A stretch of 38,294 bases of DNA from Bacteroidota bacterium (GCA_021299855.1 JAJTEY010000008.1:1-38294), one strand, 5' to 3'; shown: positions 24,669 through 33,330, numbered from the stretch's first letter. Numbers and translations: made by a program. The notes: generated from the sequence alone by a model not told the origin.

Positions 24669-27156
24669 AGAATTTCAGACTTTCCTGAAGTTCTATTAAT
24701 GATAATGGTGATTGAATCGTGATTTTCCATTGGTCACCTCGTTCTCCGGTTAAAACATTTTGGTCGAAAGTAGTTTGAGTGTTGGTGCTTGTTACCAGAA
24801 AATCGCGCACATACGTAGTTGCTTCAACCGACAAAATGTAGGTCCCTGCTTTTTCTCCCGAAGTAAGACCCAAAATATTATACGGTAGTACATCTGTATT
24901 CCCGACGTTCATGGTTTTACTCAGATTAACATACGATACAATTGGTTGTTTGCTACCGCTATATGTAAGTTTGATGTAACCGTTTTCAGGTGCCAATGTA
25001 TCGCTGAACATTTTACGACTAGCACTTAACACCGGATTGATGGTGCCGCGTTTGGAATCATTTACTCCTGCAAGGCTCCTGATCACTTCACCACTGAAGG
25101 TTTTGTATTGCATCGTAATCATGCCTTTGTAACTTGTGGTATCATCGTTAATGAGATATACGAACAACGAATCATTTGTAAGACGATGCATTATAGTAAG
25201 TGGTGCGTACCATTTTTTCAATTGATATGCTGCAGCTTTGGGTTGGCGGTTGTAGTCTACAACTGACCAGGAAACGCCCGGCCAGCAATCAGTCCATTGC
25301 CACAACATTGTTCCCATGCAACGCGGTTGTGCCGCACGATGCGCGTAGATGGCTGTTTGCAGCGCGTCGCGTTGTACCAGTTGCGTAACGTAATGATACG
25401 ATTCCGGACTGTTGGCTTTTGGATAATGTTGATCCGCAAAACGATTCATGTAACGATAACCATGTTGGTGTTTTTGATGCGCATGATACGCTGCAGAGTC
25501 GGAGAGAGGTCCGAATTGTGCAATGGCAGCAGGATTGGGCATAGACTGAAATCCGTATTCACTTACGAAACGTCCGGTGAATTCGAAGAAGGAAGAGAAG
25601 TCACGTTCGCCCCACCAAACGCCCCAGTAGTGCACATCTCCCGACTTGTACGCTTCCGGACGTCCCCAGCCCGTTGAAGGAGAACTCGGCCAATACGACA
25701 CAGTGGTGTTCATGCCTTTTAGTATGGTTGGAATCACGTCTTCAAAAACGTATTGCTGATTGCGCCACAACAAGGAAGAATCATCTGATGAAAGTTGATA
25801 TTCTTTTTTCCAGCCCCAATTGTACCATGCTTCGGAAATCTCATTGTTCCCGCACCATAGGGCCATGCACGTGTATTTGCGCAATCGTGAAGCTTGTGCG
25901 GTGATTTCGTTTCTGATGTTTTGCAATAGCGCGTAATCAGAAGGAACAGTTGCACCAGCAAACATGGCATCTTGCCAAACAAGAATTCCAAGTGAATCGC
26001 ACAATTCATAAAATGCATCGTGTTCATAGATGCCTCCGCCCCAAACACGTAACATATTTACACCCGCATCACGAATAGGAATAAGCACTTTACGGTAATC
26101 GGGTTTGCTGAGTGTTCCAGGAAACATGGATAACGGACTCCAGTTGGCACCTTTAATAAATACCGGTGCACTATTTAAACGGAAATAAAATCGTTCACCG
26201 ATATTGTCTTTTTGAGTGACTAATTGAATGGTTCGCACCCCGCTTAATCGGTGCAACTTCACTTGTTCTTTTTTGCCTGATGCCGCACATTCAAACGCGT
26301 ATAGCTTTTGTTGTCCGCGACCGTTGCTCCACCAATAACTTGCATCAGGAATTTCAAGTTCCTGCATAAATCCGACAACACGAGGTTCTGCCGCATTGTT
26401 TCCAACAGCCAATGTTCCCGCTGTTTTATTTTCTCCGGTAATTGCTAATGCAATAGTTCCGTTTCCGGGAAGAAATACTTCTCCTGTCATCAACATTTTT
26501 GCAACGCCATTATCTACTCCTGTACACACGATTGTCCAGTCGCGGATATCAAATTCACTGAAACAATTAAGGCGCACAGGTTTCCAGATAGCAACGCCCG
26601 TGTAGGCAGGTGCAAAATCCCAACCGAACTGATATTGAGCTTTGCGCACGAAGGCTCTGTTACCTCCGGGATTTTTGAAAGCCACTTTTTGTGCTCGTTC
26701 ATTTGCTTTTTGAGTGGCTGAAGAGAAGGCAATACGGAGCTCGTTTTTCTTTTTTAGAATTCCTTTCACCGATACACGATGCGGAAGAAACATATTCTCT
26801 GCGGTAAGAATCAATTTGTCGTTCAGATAAACTTCTGCATAGGTGTCTAATCCTTCAAAAATCAATTCCTGAAATTTTTCACGCAGTTGCTTTTTGCTAC
26901 AGGTAAAGGTGGTGCGGTATTCCCAGTTTTTTTCGTTGATCCATTGCAAATCATTTTCACGTACACCTTCGATGGGATTCTCGATTAATTTATTTTGAAA
27001 TAAATCCATGAATACCGAACCGGGAACTGTTGCCGGATGAAAGTTGTTTTTATTCACCTCTCTGAATTGCCATCCGTTAGTTAATATCACTTCCGATCGC
27101 GCTTCGGTAATTATCGGAAACAAGAGTAGTACTGCTATGATAAGAAGCGTTCGCAT
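24646..27156 (-). CDS. GH2 beta-mannosidase
   Basis: Exported glycoside hydrolase of 836 residues. Signal peptide about 1-19; a jelly-roll domain (20-195: NGWQFREV, PATVPGSVFMDL, EYRTTFTC, YLNDKLI); an immunoglobulin-like domain; and a TIM barrel (about 330-650). Acid/base is E439 in LWCGNNEISEAW and the nucleophile is E533 in RFVSEYGFQSMP, both matching beta-mannosidases rather than beta-galactosidases. It removes terminal beta-1,4-mannose, for example from Man-beta-1,4-GlcNAc. A trailing beta domain (about 700-836) follows. It starts 8 nt after cutC, so the two form an operon. Location is probably periplasmic because no T9SS tail is present. Confidence 0.9.
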   Translation of the reverse strand: MRTLLIIAVLLLFPIITEARSEVILTNGWQFREVNKNNFHPATVPGSVFMDLFQNKLIENPIEGVRENDLQWINEKNWEYRTTFTCSKKQLREKFQELIFEGLDTYAEVYLNDKLILTAENMFLPHRVSVKGILKKKNELRIAFSSATQKANERAQKVAFKNPGGNRAFVRKAQYQFGWDFAPAYTGVAIWKPVRLNCFSEFDIRDWTIVCTGVDNGVAKMLMTGEVFLPGNGTIALAITGENKTAGTLAVGNNAAEPRVVGFMQELEIPDASYWWSNGRGQQKLYAFECAASGKKEQVKLHRLSGVRTIQLVTQKDNIGERFYFRLNSAPVFIKGANWSPLSMFPGTLSKPDYRKVLIPIRDAGVNMLRVWGGGIYEHDAFYELCDSLGILVWQDAMFAGATVPSDYALLQNIRNEITAQASRLRKYTCMALWCGNNEISEAWYNWGWKKEYQLSSDDSSLLWRNQQYVFEDVIPTILKGMNTTVSYWPSSPSTGWGRPEAYKSGDVHYWGVWWGERDFSSFFEFTGRFVSEYGFQSMPNPAAIAQFGPLSDSAAYHAHQKHQHGYRYMNRFADQHYPKANSPESYHYVTQLVQRDALQTAIYAHRAAQPRCMGTMLWQWTDCWPGVSWSVVDYNRQPKAAAYQLKKWYAPLTIMHRLTNDSLFVYLINDDTTSYKGMITMQYKTFSGEVIRSLAGVNDSKRGTINPVLSASRKMFSDTLAPENGYIKLTYSGSKQPIVSYVNLSKTMNVGNTDVLPYNILGLTSGEKAGTYILSVEATTYVRDFLVTSTNTQTTFDQNVLTGERGDQWKITIQSPLSLIELQESLKFFSVNQLN

Positions 27157-27164
27157 AAATGGAT

Positions 27165-27851
27165 TTAACGAATGGCGTGAAGTAATATTTTCATTTCTTC
27201 AGGATCGGGTTCAATATTACTGCCGAAAGCAGTTGCTATAGTTGCGCCTTTTGCAGATGAATGAAATTCCTTACAGCCAATATTTTCTTTAATACGGGAA
27301 ATGTTTTTTGAAGTTACACCGCCACCGGGAAGTAGAATGATTTTGTCGGAATACAATTCGTTCCACTTTTTTAAATTGGAAATTCCTTTATCCACATTCG
27401 ATTCGCCACCTGAAGTCAATACACGTTGCACTCCCAATCGAATAAACACGTCCAACGCTTCTTCATGGTGCGGCACAGCATCAAATGCACGGTGAAAAGT
27501 CACGGGCAAACCCTTAGTACACTCCAACAAGTGTTGTATCGCCTGTTCATCAACAGTGGAGTTTTTATTCAAGGCACCAATCACGAATCCGTCTGCACCG
27601 GCATGTTTCAGTGCTGTAATTTCATGTTGCATGAGTTGAATTTCATCTTGAGTGTAGGTGAAATCTCCTTCACGACAACGAATCATAACGAACACGGGGA
27701 TATCGACGGAGTCTTTTACAGCGCGCAATGCAGCAGTGGTTGGTGTAAGACCGCCGTTCGAATAACCATAACACAGCTCTATACGATGCGCTCCGAGTTG
27801 TGCTGCTCTGATTGCTGCTCCTGCCGAAAATGCTGCTATTTCGAGAATCAT
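27165..27851 (-). CDS. cutC: CutC family protein
   Basis: TIM-barrel protein of 228 residues with the CutC signatures: AAFSAGAAIRAAQLGAHRIELCYG at the N-terminus, GGLTPT, VFVMIRCREGDFTY, ITALKHAGADGFVIGAL, VTFHRAFDAVPHHEEALD, RVLTSGG, and ILLPGGGVTSKN. The family was named for copper homeostasis in E. coli, but that role has been questioned. No copper-binding cysteine cluster is visible here. Its place as first gene of an operon with a beta-mannosidase suggests a sugar-related role. A TATTTTTA box is weakly visible upstream. Confidence 0.92.
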   Translation of the reverse strand: MILEIAAFSAGAAIRAAQLGAHRIELCYGYSNGGLTPTTAALRAVKDSVDIPVFVMIRCREGDFTYTQDEIQLMQHEITALKHAGADGFVIGALNKNSTVDEQAIQHLLECTKGLPVTFHRAFDAVPHHEEALDVFIRLGVQRVLTSGGESNVDKGISNLKKWNELYSDKIILLPGGGVTSKNISRIKENIGCKEFHSSAKGATIATAFGSNIEPDPEEMKILLHAIR

Positions 27852-27939
27852 GATGTTTTAAAAATACTGCATTCTGTGCTGCTAATTCGCTTCGGTTAAA
27901 AAAGTTTTACATTCCCGTTCCTCGCATACTCTAAGCGCG

Positions 27940-27947
27940 TATTTTTG
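27940..27947 (+). promoter_or_regulatory. Candidate -7 box for the SET gene
   Basis: TATTTTTG, an exact TAnnTTTG match, 26 nt before ATG 27974 in the 122-nt divergent gap with cutC. Confidence 0.45.
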
Positions 27948-27973
27948 CCGCCTATTCTAATCTAATCAACCTT

Positions 27974-28375
27974 ATGCTCATCGTTAAAAAGTCCCGAATT
28001 AAAGGCGCCGGAAAAGGCTTATTCACTACATCGCGAATTCGTAAAGGTGATGTTATTGTGGAGTATCAGGGAGAGAAGATGACTTGGGCGAAAATCATGA
28101 AGCGCTATAAGAATGATTTGAAGGAAGCACGCTACGTGTTTCACATTACCGACGCGAATTGTGTAGATGCACAATATACCTTGGACGCGTTGGCACGTTA
28201 CGCGAATGATGCGAATGGTCCCGGAAAAAATGTAAGCGGCTTGAAGAACAATGCCGAATACAAAGTGATCAAGAAGAAACCGTACATCATTGCGACAAAA
28301 AGCATTGGTCCCGGTTCCGAGATTCTGGTTGACTATTCCGGTGATTACTGGGAAGTGATGTTGTCCGACGATTAA
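27974..28375 (+). CDS. SET-domain protein (putative lysine methyltransferase)
   Basis: A 133-residue protein that is little more than a SET domain. N-terminal SAM motif: KKSRIKGAGKGLFTTSRIRKG (about 5-25, a 21-residue stretch), then VIVEYQGE. The usual NHS/C motif is replaced by ARYANDANGP (74-83), where an aspartate takes the place of the histidine. The C-terminal motif is GSEILVDYSGDYW (114-126) with the conserved tyrosine. SET proteins transfer methyl groups to lysine; bacterial targets are mostly unknown. It ends flush with the convergent GH20 gene (no gap). Confidence 0.85.
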   Translation: MLIVKKSRIKGAGKGLFTTSRIRKGDVIVEYQGEKMTWAKIMKRYKNDLKEARYVFHITDANCVDAQYTLDALARYANDANGPGKNVSGLKNNAEYKVIKKKPYIIATKSIGPGSEILVDYSGDYWEVMLSDD

Positions 28376-30652
28376 TTATTCAATTATAATTTCCGATACA
28401 AACAACCACGCGCGGTGTCCTGCTCCGGGTTTTCCATCGGGTATGATTCCTGAATTGGGCACTACAACTTTTAAATAACGCGTTGTGGCTTGACATTGAT
28501 AAAATGCTTCCTGCAATGGAGGCGTTTGTGCAAATCCGCTGTTTACCTTTTTTACACGAACCGCTTTGTACGTTAAACCATCTTCCGATGCGAACACTTG
28601 TACCGGTCGATGTCCGTGAATCCATGAACCTTCATCGGCCAGCGAAACAACACGAATAGAACCGATAGCTGTTGGTTTTTGAAAATCATAAATCGCAGTA
28701 AGGTCTTCACCTAAAAATCCTAACCACTCGGATCCTTTCCAGGGTAAATTCCCTGTAATGCCATCGGTTAGTGTGAACGCACCTCCGTTTGAATACTGCT
28801 GATGCGGGGGGGGCGTTAATGTCACAGCATTGCCACTACCGAGATGGTGCCAATAATTATACGTGTTATACGCACCCACGGGCAGTTCATCTTTTGCAGA
28901 AACCGCATAAACGATTGCAGATTCTTGAAGCGGAATCGGCTCAACATAAGTGCGCATGGTTTGGTCTTTACCAATGCGGTATTGCGCTTGTAAACCATCC
29001 GGTGTTTCTATGTGTAATAATATTCCGGGACCGTTCGGATTTGGTTTCGGAATAAATTTTAAATCATACACCGCACGCGAATAGCGAATGCCTTCACGCT
29101 CCATCCAACTAAAATGAATCGGAAGTTTTTCTTTAAACATTGTCCAGTTTTTATTGCCGGGCTGTGTCCAACCAACTTCTGCCAAGGCCAGCATTCGCGG
29201 AAAAATCATGTATTGTACCTGAGAAAAATCAGGGATATATTCCGTCCACACATTGCCTTGTGTTCCTAAAATGTATTCGTGTTTTTCTTTCGGTAAGATT
29301 TTCGGAACAGGTTCATAACTGTACACTTTTTCAACTGTCGTGTATCCTCCGAAGGCTAAAGGTTCTGTCGGATAAGCGGATTGATAATGATCGAAGTAGC
29401 AGTGACTGCCGGGCGTCATCACTGCATAGTGTCCTGCAAGCGCCGCATCCAGCCCGCCTTGTTCTCCGCGCCACGACATTACAGCAGCACCTTTAGCTAG
29501 ACCACCGTCCAGAATTTCATCCCAACCAATCGCGCGCTTTCCTTTGCTTTGTAAATAATTGACAATGCGTTGCACGAACCAACTTTGCAAACCGTTTTCA
29601 TCTTTAAGCTGATGTTGTTTGATCAGCGATTGACAATACGTAGAATTTTTCCAACGTACTTTGGGAGCTTCATCACCGCCAATGTGAATGTATTTTCCGG
29701 GAAACAACTTGCACACTTCATCCAATACATCTTGTAAAAATGAAAACGTCTTTTCTGAAGGGCACAACACATCATCAAAAACTCCCCAGGTGCGCTGTAC
29801 TTCAAATGGTCCCGGTGTGCAGGCCAATTCGGGATAAGCAGCCAACAGGGCTGAAACGTGGCCGGGCATTTCAATCTCGGGAACAATAGTGATGTGCAAT
29901 GAATCGGCATAACGCACAATTTCGCGAATATCATTTTGGGTGTAAAAACCTCCGTAACGTGAGGTGTCATACACATCAGGCGATTCCGTGTAATGTCCTT
30001 TCAGTGTGCCGTTTCTGTAAGCGCCAACAGAAGTGAGTCGCGGCCACTTTTTAATCTCAATTCTCCAACCTTGATCATCGGTGAGGTGCCAGTGAAATAC
30101 ATTCATCTTATAGCGAGCCATCCACGACAAATAGTTTTTCACGTCTTGTTTCCCGAAAAAATGTCGAACAACGTCGAGATGCATGCCCCGCCACGGGAAG
30201 CGCGGGTGATCCATGATATTCGTAACCGGAATAAGGATTTTTGAATTCTCCTTTCGAATTAATTGTAACAGGGATTGAATGGCGTAAAAATGTCCGGCAA
30301 AATTTCCTCTGATTTCAATTTCGTTGTTACGAACAAATAATTGATAACCGTTATCGGGAATGGTAATGCTGTAATCAGTAACGAAACGAATAACATTTTC
30401 CGGTTTCCTTTTTTTTGTTGCTTTAAGTGTGAGTCCTGTTTCGCGTTGTATCTGTTTTTGCAAATGCGAAATATCCTTCTTTGAAGTTTTTTTGTCGTAA
30501 ACAATAACGGTAGCAGGTGAAAGTTCAAATGTAGTTTGCTGTACTACCATCAAGTTGGGCTGCGGAATGATCACCACGTTAGCGTTCTGAGCAACACAAT
30601 AATGCGGGAGTAAAGTGAGCAGCGCGCATGTGAACAACAAGAATCGAATCAT
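28376..30652 (-). CDS. GH20 beta-N-acetylhexosaminidase
   Basis: Exported enzyme of 758 residues that releases terminal GlcNAc/GalNAc from glycans or chitin-like oligomers. Signal peptide about 1-22; GH20b domain (25-145); catalytic GH20 barrel (about 150-500) with WRGMHLDVVRHF, FHWHLTDDQGWRIEI, IPEIEMPGH-like (VPEIEMPGH), and the catalytic pair D327-E328 in HIGGDEAPK. Near the C-terminus an F5/8 (discoidin)-like module follows (IRVVSLADEGSWIHGHRP to ATTRYLKVVVPNSG). A TTG 18 nt upstream (30670) is possible, but ATG 30652 begins the signal peptide and lies 1 nt past the stop of the preceding gene. It follows the HxlR regulator and a small gene in one direction. Confidence 0.92.
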   Translation of the reverse strand: MIRFLLFTCALLTLLPHYCVAQNANVVIIPQPNLMVVQQTTFELSPATVIVYDKKTSKKDISHLQKQIQRETGLTLKATKKRKPENVIRFVTDYSITIPDNGYQLFVRNNEIEIRGNFAGHFYAIQSLLQLIRKENSKILIPVTNIMDHPRFPWRGMHLDVVRHFFGKQDVKNYLSWMARYKMNVFHWHLTDDQGWRIEIKKWPRLTSVGAYRNGTLKGHYTESPDVYDTSRYGGFYTQNDIREIVRYADSLHITIVPEIEMPGHVSALLAAYPELACTPGPFEVQRTWGVFDDVLCPSEKTFSFLQDVLDEVCKLFPGKYIHIGGDEAPKVRWKNSTYCQSLIKQHQLKDENGLQSWFVQRIVNYLQSKGKRAIGWDEILDGGLAKGAAVMSWRGEQGGLDAALAGHYAVMTPGSHCYFDHYQSAYPTEPLAFGGYTTVEKVYSYEPVPKILPKEKHEYILGTQGNVWTEYIPDFSQVQYMIFPRMLALAEVGWTQPGNKNWTMFKEKLPIHFSWMEREGIRYSRAVYDLKFIPKPNPNGPGILLHIETPDGLQAQYRIGKDQTMRTYVEPIPLQESAIVYAVSAKDELPVGAYNTYNYWHHLGSGNAVTLTPPPHQQYSNGGAFTLTDGITGNLPWKGSEWLGFLGEDLTAIYDFQKPTAIGSIRVVSLADEGSWIHGHRPVQVFASEDGLTYKAVRVKKVNSGFAQTPPLQEAFYQCQATTRYLKVVVPNSGIIPDGKPGAGHRAWLFVSEIIIE

Positions 30653-30653
30653 A

Positions 30654-30986
30654 CTAATCGATATTTTCAAATGGTTCTACCAATAATCCTTCCACATTGG
30701 TTCTCACTTCCAGTTCTTCATTTTCAAATTTGAACAGAATGGCATCGTTGCGATACCGGTTGTTTTTTTCTTTCACCAACCCAACGGACGTCGTTACTTT
30801 ACCAATGGCAGGTTCCCACAAACCGTTATCATTCATGTGTTCTGTGCGCTGATCAATTTTTCCTCCGAATTCGTGGAGTAAAAGCAATTTTCTTTTTTCG
30901 GCATCAAAATCAAAATCAACGTGCATGGCTCCTTCTACATCTTCGGAAGCGAAGAGCACCATTCGAATACCATCTTCGAAATGCAA
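30654..30986 (-). CDS. Small protein of unknown function downstream of hxlR
   Basis: Beta-rich cytoplasmic protein of up to 110 residues with no recognised family. It contains HFEDGIRMVLFASEDVEGA and HVDFDFDAEKRKLLLLHEFGGKIDQR. There is no ATG at the likely start: the frame begins with TTG 30986, 10 nt after the hxlR stop, and its first ATG is 30962. The coding character continues upstream of the TTG (DRIEL before HFEDG), so an ATT or another rare start inside the hxlR tail is also possible. Its stop codon is 1 nt before the GH20 ATG. The chain hxlR > this gene > GH20 is probably one transcript. Confidence 0.6.
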   Translation of the reverse strand: MHFEDGIRMVLFASEDVEGAMHVDFDFDAEKRKLLLLHEFGGKIDQRTEHMNDNGLWEPAIGKVTTSVGLVKEKNNRYRNDAILFKFENEELEVRTNVEGLLVEPFENID

Positions 30987-30996
30987 TTCAATACGA

Positions 30997-31344
30997 TCAA
31001 CAAAGTACGACTTTCATATCTTTCATAAGAGATTGGCCGTATGTCCGAATTTCGCTAATTATTTTAATTGCCTTAATACCGCGGCGGGTAATGGTATATT
31101 CAACTTTAGGCGGAACGGTCGGGAAAATTTTACGTTTCACAAAACCATCAGCTTCCAACTCTCGTAATTGAGACGCTAACATTTTGTCCGTTATCCGGGG
31201 AATAGATTTTTTAAGTTCAGAATAACGTAATGTGGTTTCCTGTAGTCGCCACAGAATGGCCATTTTCCATGTTCCGCCAATGCGATCAATTGCAAATTCT
31301 GCAGGATGATAATAAACCTTGTTGTTGTAAATGAATTCCGGCAT
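30997..31344 (-). CDS. HxlR-family transcriptional regulator
   Basis: A 115-residue winged-helix regulator. The family pattern is clear: IDRIGGTWKMAILWRLQETTLRYSELKKSIPRITDKMLASQLRELEADGFVKR (first helices and recognition helix) followed by the wing VPPKVEYTITRRG. The cysteine that most HxlR/YodB sensors have before the first helix (C-P-V/I) is replaced by histidine (YYHPAEF, H13); the only cysteine is the last residue. Thus it is not a classic thiol sensor. It is divergent from an oxidoreductase gene, which is the usual target arrangement, and an inverted repeat lies between the two (31353-31391). Confidence 0.92.
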   Translation of the reverse strand: MPEFIYNNKVYYHPAEFAIDRIGGTWKMAILWRLQETTLRYSELKKSIPRITDKMLASQLRELEADGFVKRKIFPTVPPKVEYTITRRGIKAIKIISEIRTYGQSLMKDMKVVLC

Positions 31345-31352
31345 TGCTTTAA

Positions 31353-31391
31353 TACTTTCTCAAAGGAAAGTAAAATACATTTAGGAAAGTA
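31353..31391. promoter_or_regulatory. Candidate HxlR operator
   Basis: Perfect inverted repeat TACTTTC (31353-31359), 6 nt, GAAAGTA (31366-31372), plus a further GAAAGTA half-site at 31385-31391, in the 88-nt gap between hxlR and the oxidoreductase gene. Position and symmetry fit a dimeric winged-helix regulator acting on both promoters. Confidence 0.55.
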
Positions 31392-31432
31392 ACTTGTGTA
31401 AGAATTAAGTTCTACTCATCTTGCGCTTGATT

Positions 31433-32050
31433 ATGAAAATTGCAATTATTGGAACAGGGAATGTAGGTGGTGCATTAGCCACGAAATGGGTGCATAAAGG
31501 GCACGAGATTGTTTTAGGTGTTCGTGATCAACAGTCGTTTAAAGGGAAAGAGTTACTGCAGAACCCGAATACAAAGTTGATGAGTATTGTGGACGCTGTG
31601 CAACAAGCTGATGTTATTTTAATGGCAACACCGGCAATGATGGCAGTTGAAGTGACGCAATCGCTTGGTGATACAACCGGCAAAGTAATTATTGATGCAG
31701 CGAACATCGTGATGGGACGCGGGCCTCAAGGATTTACGAATGTAAGCGATGCTATATTGGCTAATACCGCGACACGTGATGTTGTCAAATGCTTCAACAC
31801 CACAGGGTTTAACAATATGCAAAATCCGACGTACGGGGATACGGCTATTGATTTATTTGTTGCGGGCGATTCTGACCGGGGTAAAGCTATTGCGCAACAG
31901 TTAGCGCTGGATGCAGGATTTGCAGCTTGTTATGATATTGGCGGTAATGATAAGTTCGCACTGATGGAACAGTTTGCGTTCTTCTGGATTAATCTCGCCA
32001 TGTTTAAAGGACAGGGCAGAGAGATTGGCTTTAAGTTGTTGAAACGATAG
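31433..32050 (+). CDS. NADP-binding oxidoreductase, F420-dependent reductase-like
   Basis: A 205-residue protein with an N-terminal Rossmann fold (KIAIIGTGNVGGALATKWVHKG; residues 2-23) and LGVRD after strand 2, as in the NADPH-dependent F420 reductase-like family (COG2085). Further motifs are DVILMATPAMMAVE, KVIIDAANIV, VKCFNTTGFNNMQNP and LFVAGDSDRGKAIA. Bacteroidota do not usually have F420, so the true substrate is probably another carbonyl or flavin compound. TTG 31421 is an upstream alternative, but ATG 31433 begins the Rossmann strand. It is divergent from hxlR, which likely represses it. Confidence 0.85.
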   Translation: MKIAIIGTGNVGGALATKWVHKGHEIVLGVRDQQSFKGKELLQNPNTKLMSIVDAVQQADVILMATPAMMAVEVTQSLGDTTGKVIIDAANIVMGRGPQGFTNVSDAILANTATRDVVKCFNTTGFNNMQNPTYGDTAIDLFVAGDSDRGKAIAQQLALDAGFAACYDIGGNDKFALMEQFAFFWINLAMFKGQGREIGFKLLKR

Positions 32051-32056
32051 TACAAC

Positions 32057-33325
32057 TTAAGTCTTCTGGTGTTTCTTTTTCGCTGCAGGAAATAGAACAT
32101 TATTCAGAATTAAACGATAACCGGCCGAGTTTGGAAACAAAGACAAATCAGTTGGAGGTTCTTCCACGCGGTGTTGATAATCTTCCGGATCGTGTCCGCC
32201 ATAAAATGTCCATAAACCTTTACCTGCATCACCATGAATGTAGCGGGCTTCGTTGATGGCTTTGTTTTCCCCCAGAATGAGCACGCCTGGTTTAATTTTC
32301 GATTTATCAAACCCTGTTGTTTGTCCCCAAAAACCTTTAATCAGGTTGCTGTGGTTTTGACATAACATCGTCGGAATAGGATCCCACTTCGCAGAAAAAT
32401 CGAATAACGAGAAGTAATCGTTTTTTTCGTTAACTCCTTTCATACCTCGTGTAAAGTACGTGTCAATGTCAGAGAACTCGTATTCACGAGGATTTGTCTT
32501 CAACGTGAAATTGGTAAAGCAAAATGTTTTCGAATAATCAATTTTACTGTTCATAGCAGGATCGGCCGGGTCGCCATCAAACATGCTTTCACAAATATCA
32601 ATTCCTTCAGCTGCTAAAGCAATGTCATACGAATCTGCAGCAGAACACATGGCAAACAAAAATCCGCCGCCAACAACATACTCTTTTATTTTTTTTGCAA
32701 CCGCTAATTTCAGTTGTGAAACTTTCGTGAATCCTAAACGATTTGAGGCAGCTTCATTATTCGCAACTTCTTCGCGATACCAGGGTGCGTTTGCATATTG
32801 CGCCCAAAAGCGTCCGTATTGTCCGGTAAAATCTTCGTGATGCAGGTGCAGCCAATCGTACAAAACAAGTTTGTTCGAAATCACTTCATCATCATAAATC
32901 TTATCGTATGGGATTTCTGCATACGTCAACACCAGCGTTACCGCATCGTCCCAGGGTTGTTTGCCTTTTGGTGTGTACACCGCAATTTTAGGCGCTTTTT
33001 CCAACTTCACTGCTTCCATATTCACTTCGGGATTTGCAATTTCCGAAAGTATCATGGTGGCTTGCGCATCGGGAATTACTTCAAATGTTACTCCGCGAAG
33101 TTTACATTCTGTTTCAAACGATTTGTCGTAACGAAACATAAAACTTCCGTTACGATAGTTCAACAACCACTGCACTTCCAAGCCTTTCGCAATAACCCAG
33201 TAAGCAATCCCGTATGATTTGAGGTGATCTTTTTGTGTCAGATCCATAGGAATCAACATGGACGCAGCGTGCGCCTGTATCACAAATAGAAAAGCAAGTA
33301 GTGTTATTCCGCACTTTTTCATCAT
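32057..33325 (-). CDS. Exported amidotransferase-like protein (often labelled 'asparagine synthetase B')
   Basis: Exported protein of 422 residues with a signal peptide (MMKKCGITLLAFLFVIQAHA). I recall this Bacteroidota family under the name asparagine synthetase B, but neither the N-terminal Cys glutaminase nor an ATP-pyrophosphatase SGGxDS motif is present, and the protein is exported. The middle region (IAVYTPKGKQPWDDAVTLVL, YEIPYDKIYDDEV-like, GGGFLFAMCSAADSYDIAL) instead resembles a class I glutamine-amidotransferase-like/DJ-1 fold with C (in FAMCSA) at a nucleophile-like elbow. Later parts (YIHGDAGKGLWTFYGGHDPEDYQHR, cited by its first residues) are strongly conserved-looking. A TAACTTTA box lies 5 nt before ATG 33325. 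Confidence 0.7.
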   Translation of the reverse strand: MMKKCGITLLAFLFVIQAHAASMLIPMDLTQKDHLKSYGIAYWVIAKGLEVQWLLNYRNGSFMFRYDKSFETECKLRGVTFEVIPDAQATMILSEIANPEVNMEAVKLEKAPKIAVYTPKGKQPWDDAVTLVLTYAEIPYDKIYDDEVISNKLVLYDWLHLHHEDFTGQYGRFWAQYANAPWYREEVANNEAASNRLGFTKVSQLKLAVAKKIKEYVVGGGFLFAMCSAADSYDIALAAEGIDICESMFDGDPADPAMNSKIDYSKTFCFTNFTLKTNPREYEFSDIDTYFTRGMKGVNEKNDYFSLFDFSAKWDPIPTMLCQNHSNLIKGFWGQTTGFDKSKIKPGVLILGENKAINEARYIHGDAGKGLWTFYGGHDPEDYQHRVEEPPTDLSLFPNSAGYRLILNNVLFPAAKKKHQKT

Positions 33326-33330
33326 CACTA

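Noticed and set aside
25297-25677. Open frames on the plus strand opposite the GH2, GH20 and sugar-dehydrogenase-like genes.
   Set aside because: They are shadows of well-identified genes, with no start signals or domain patterns of their own.
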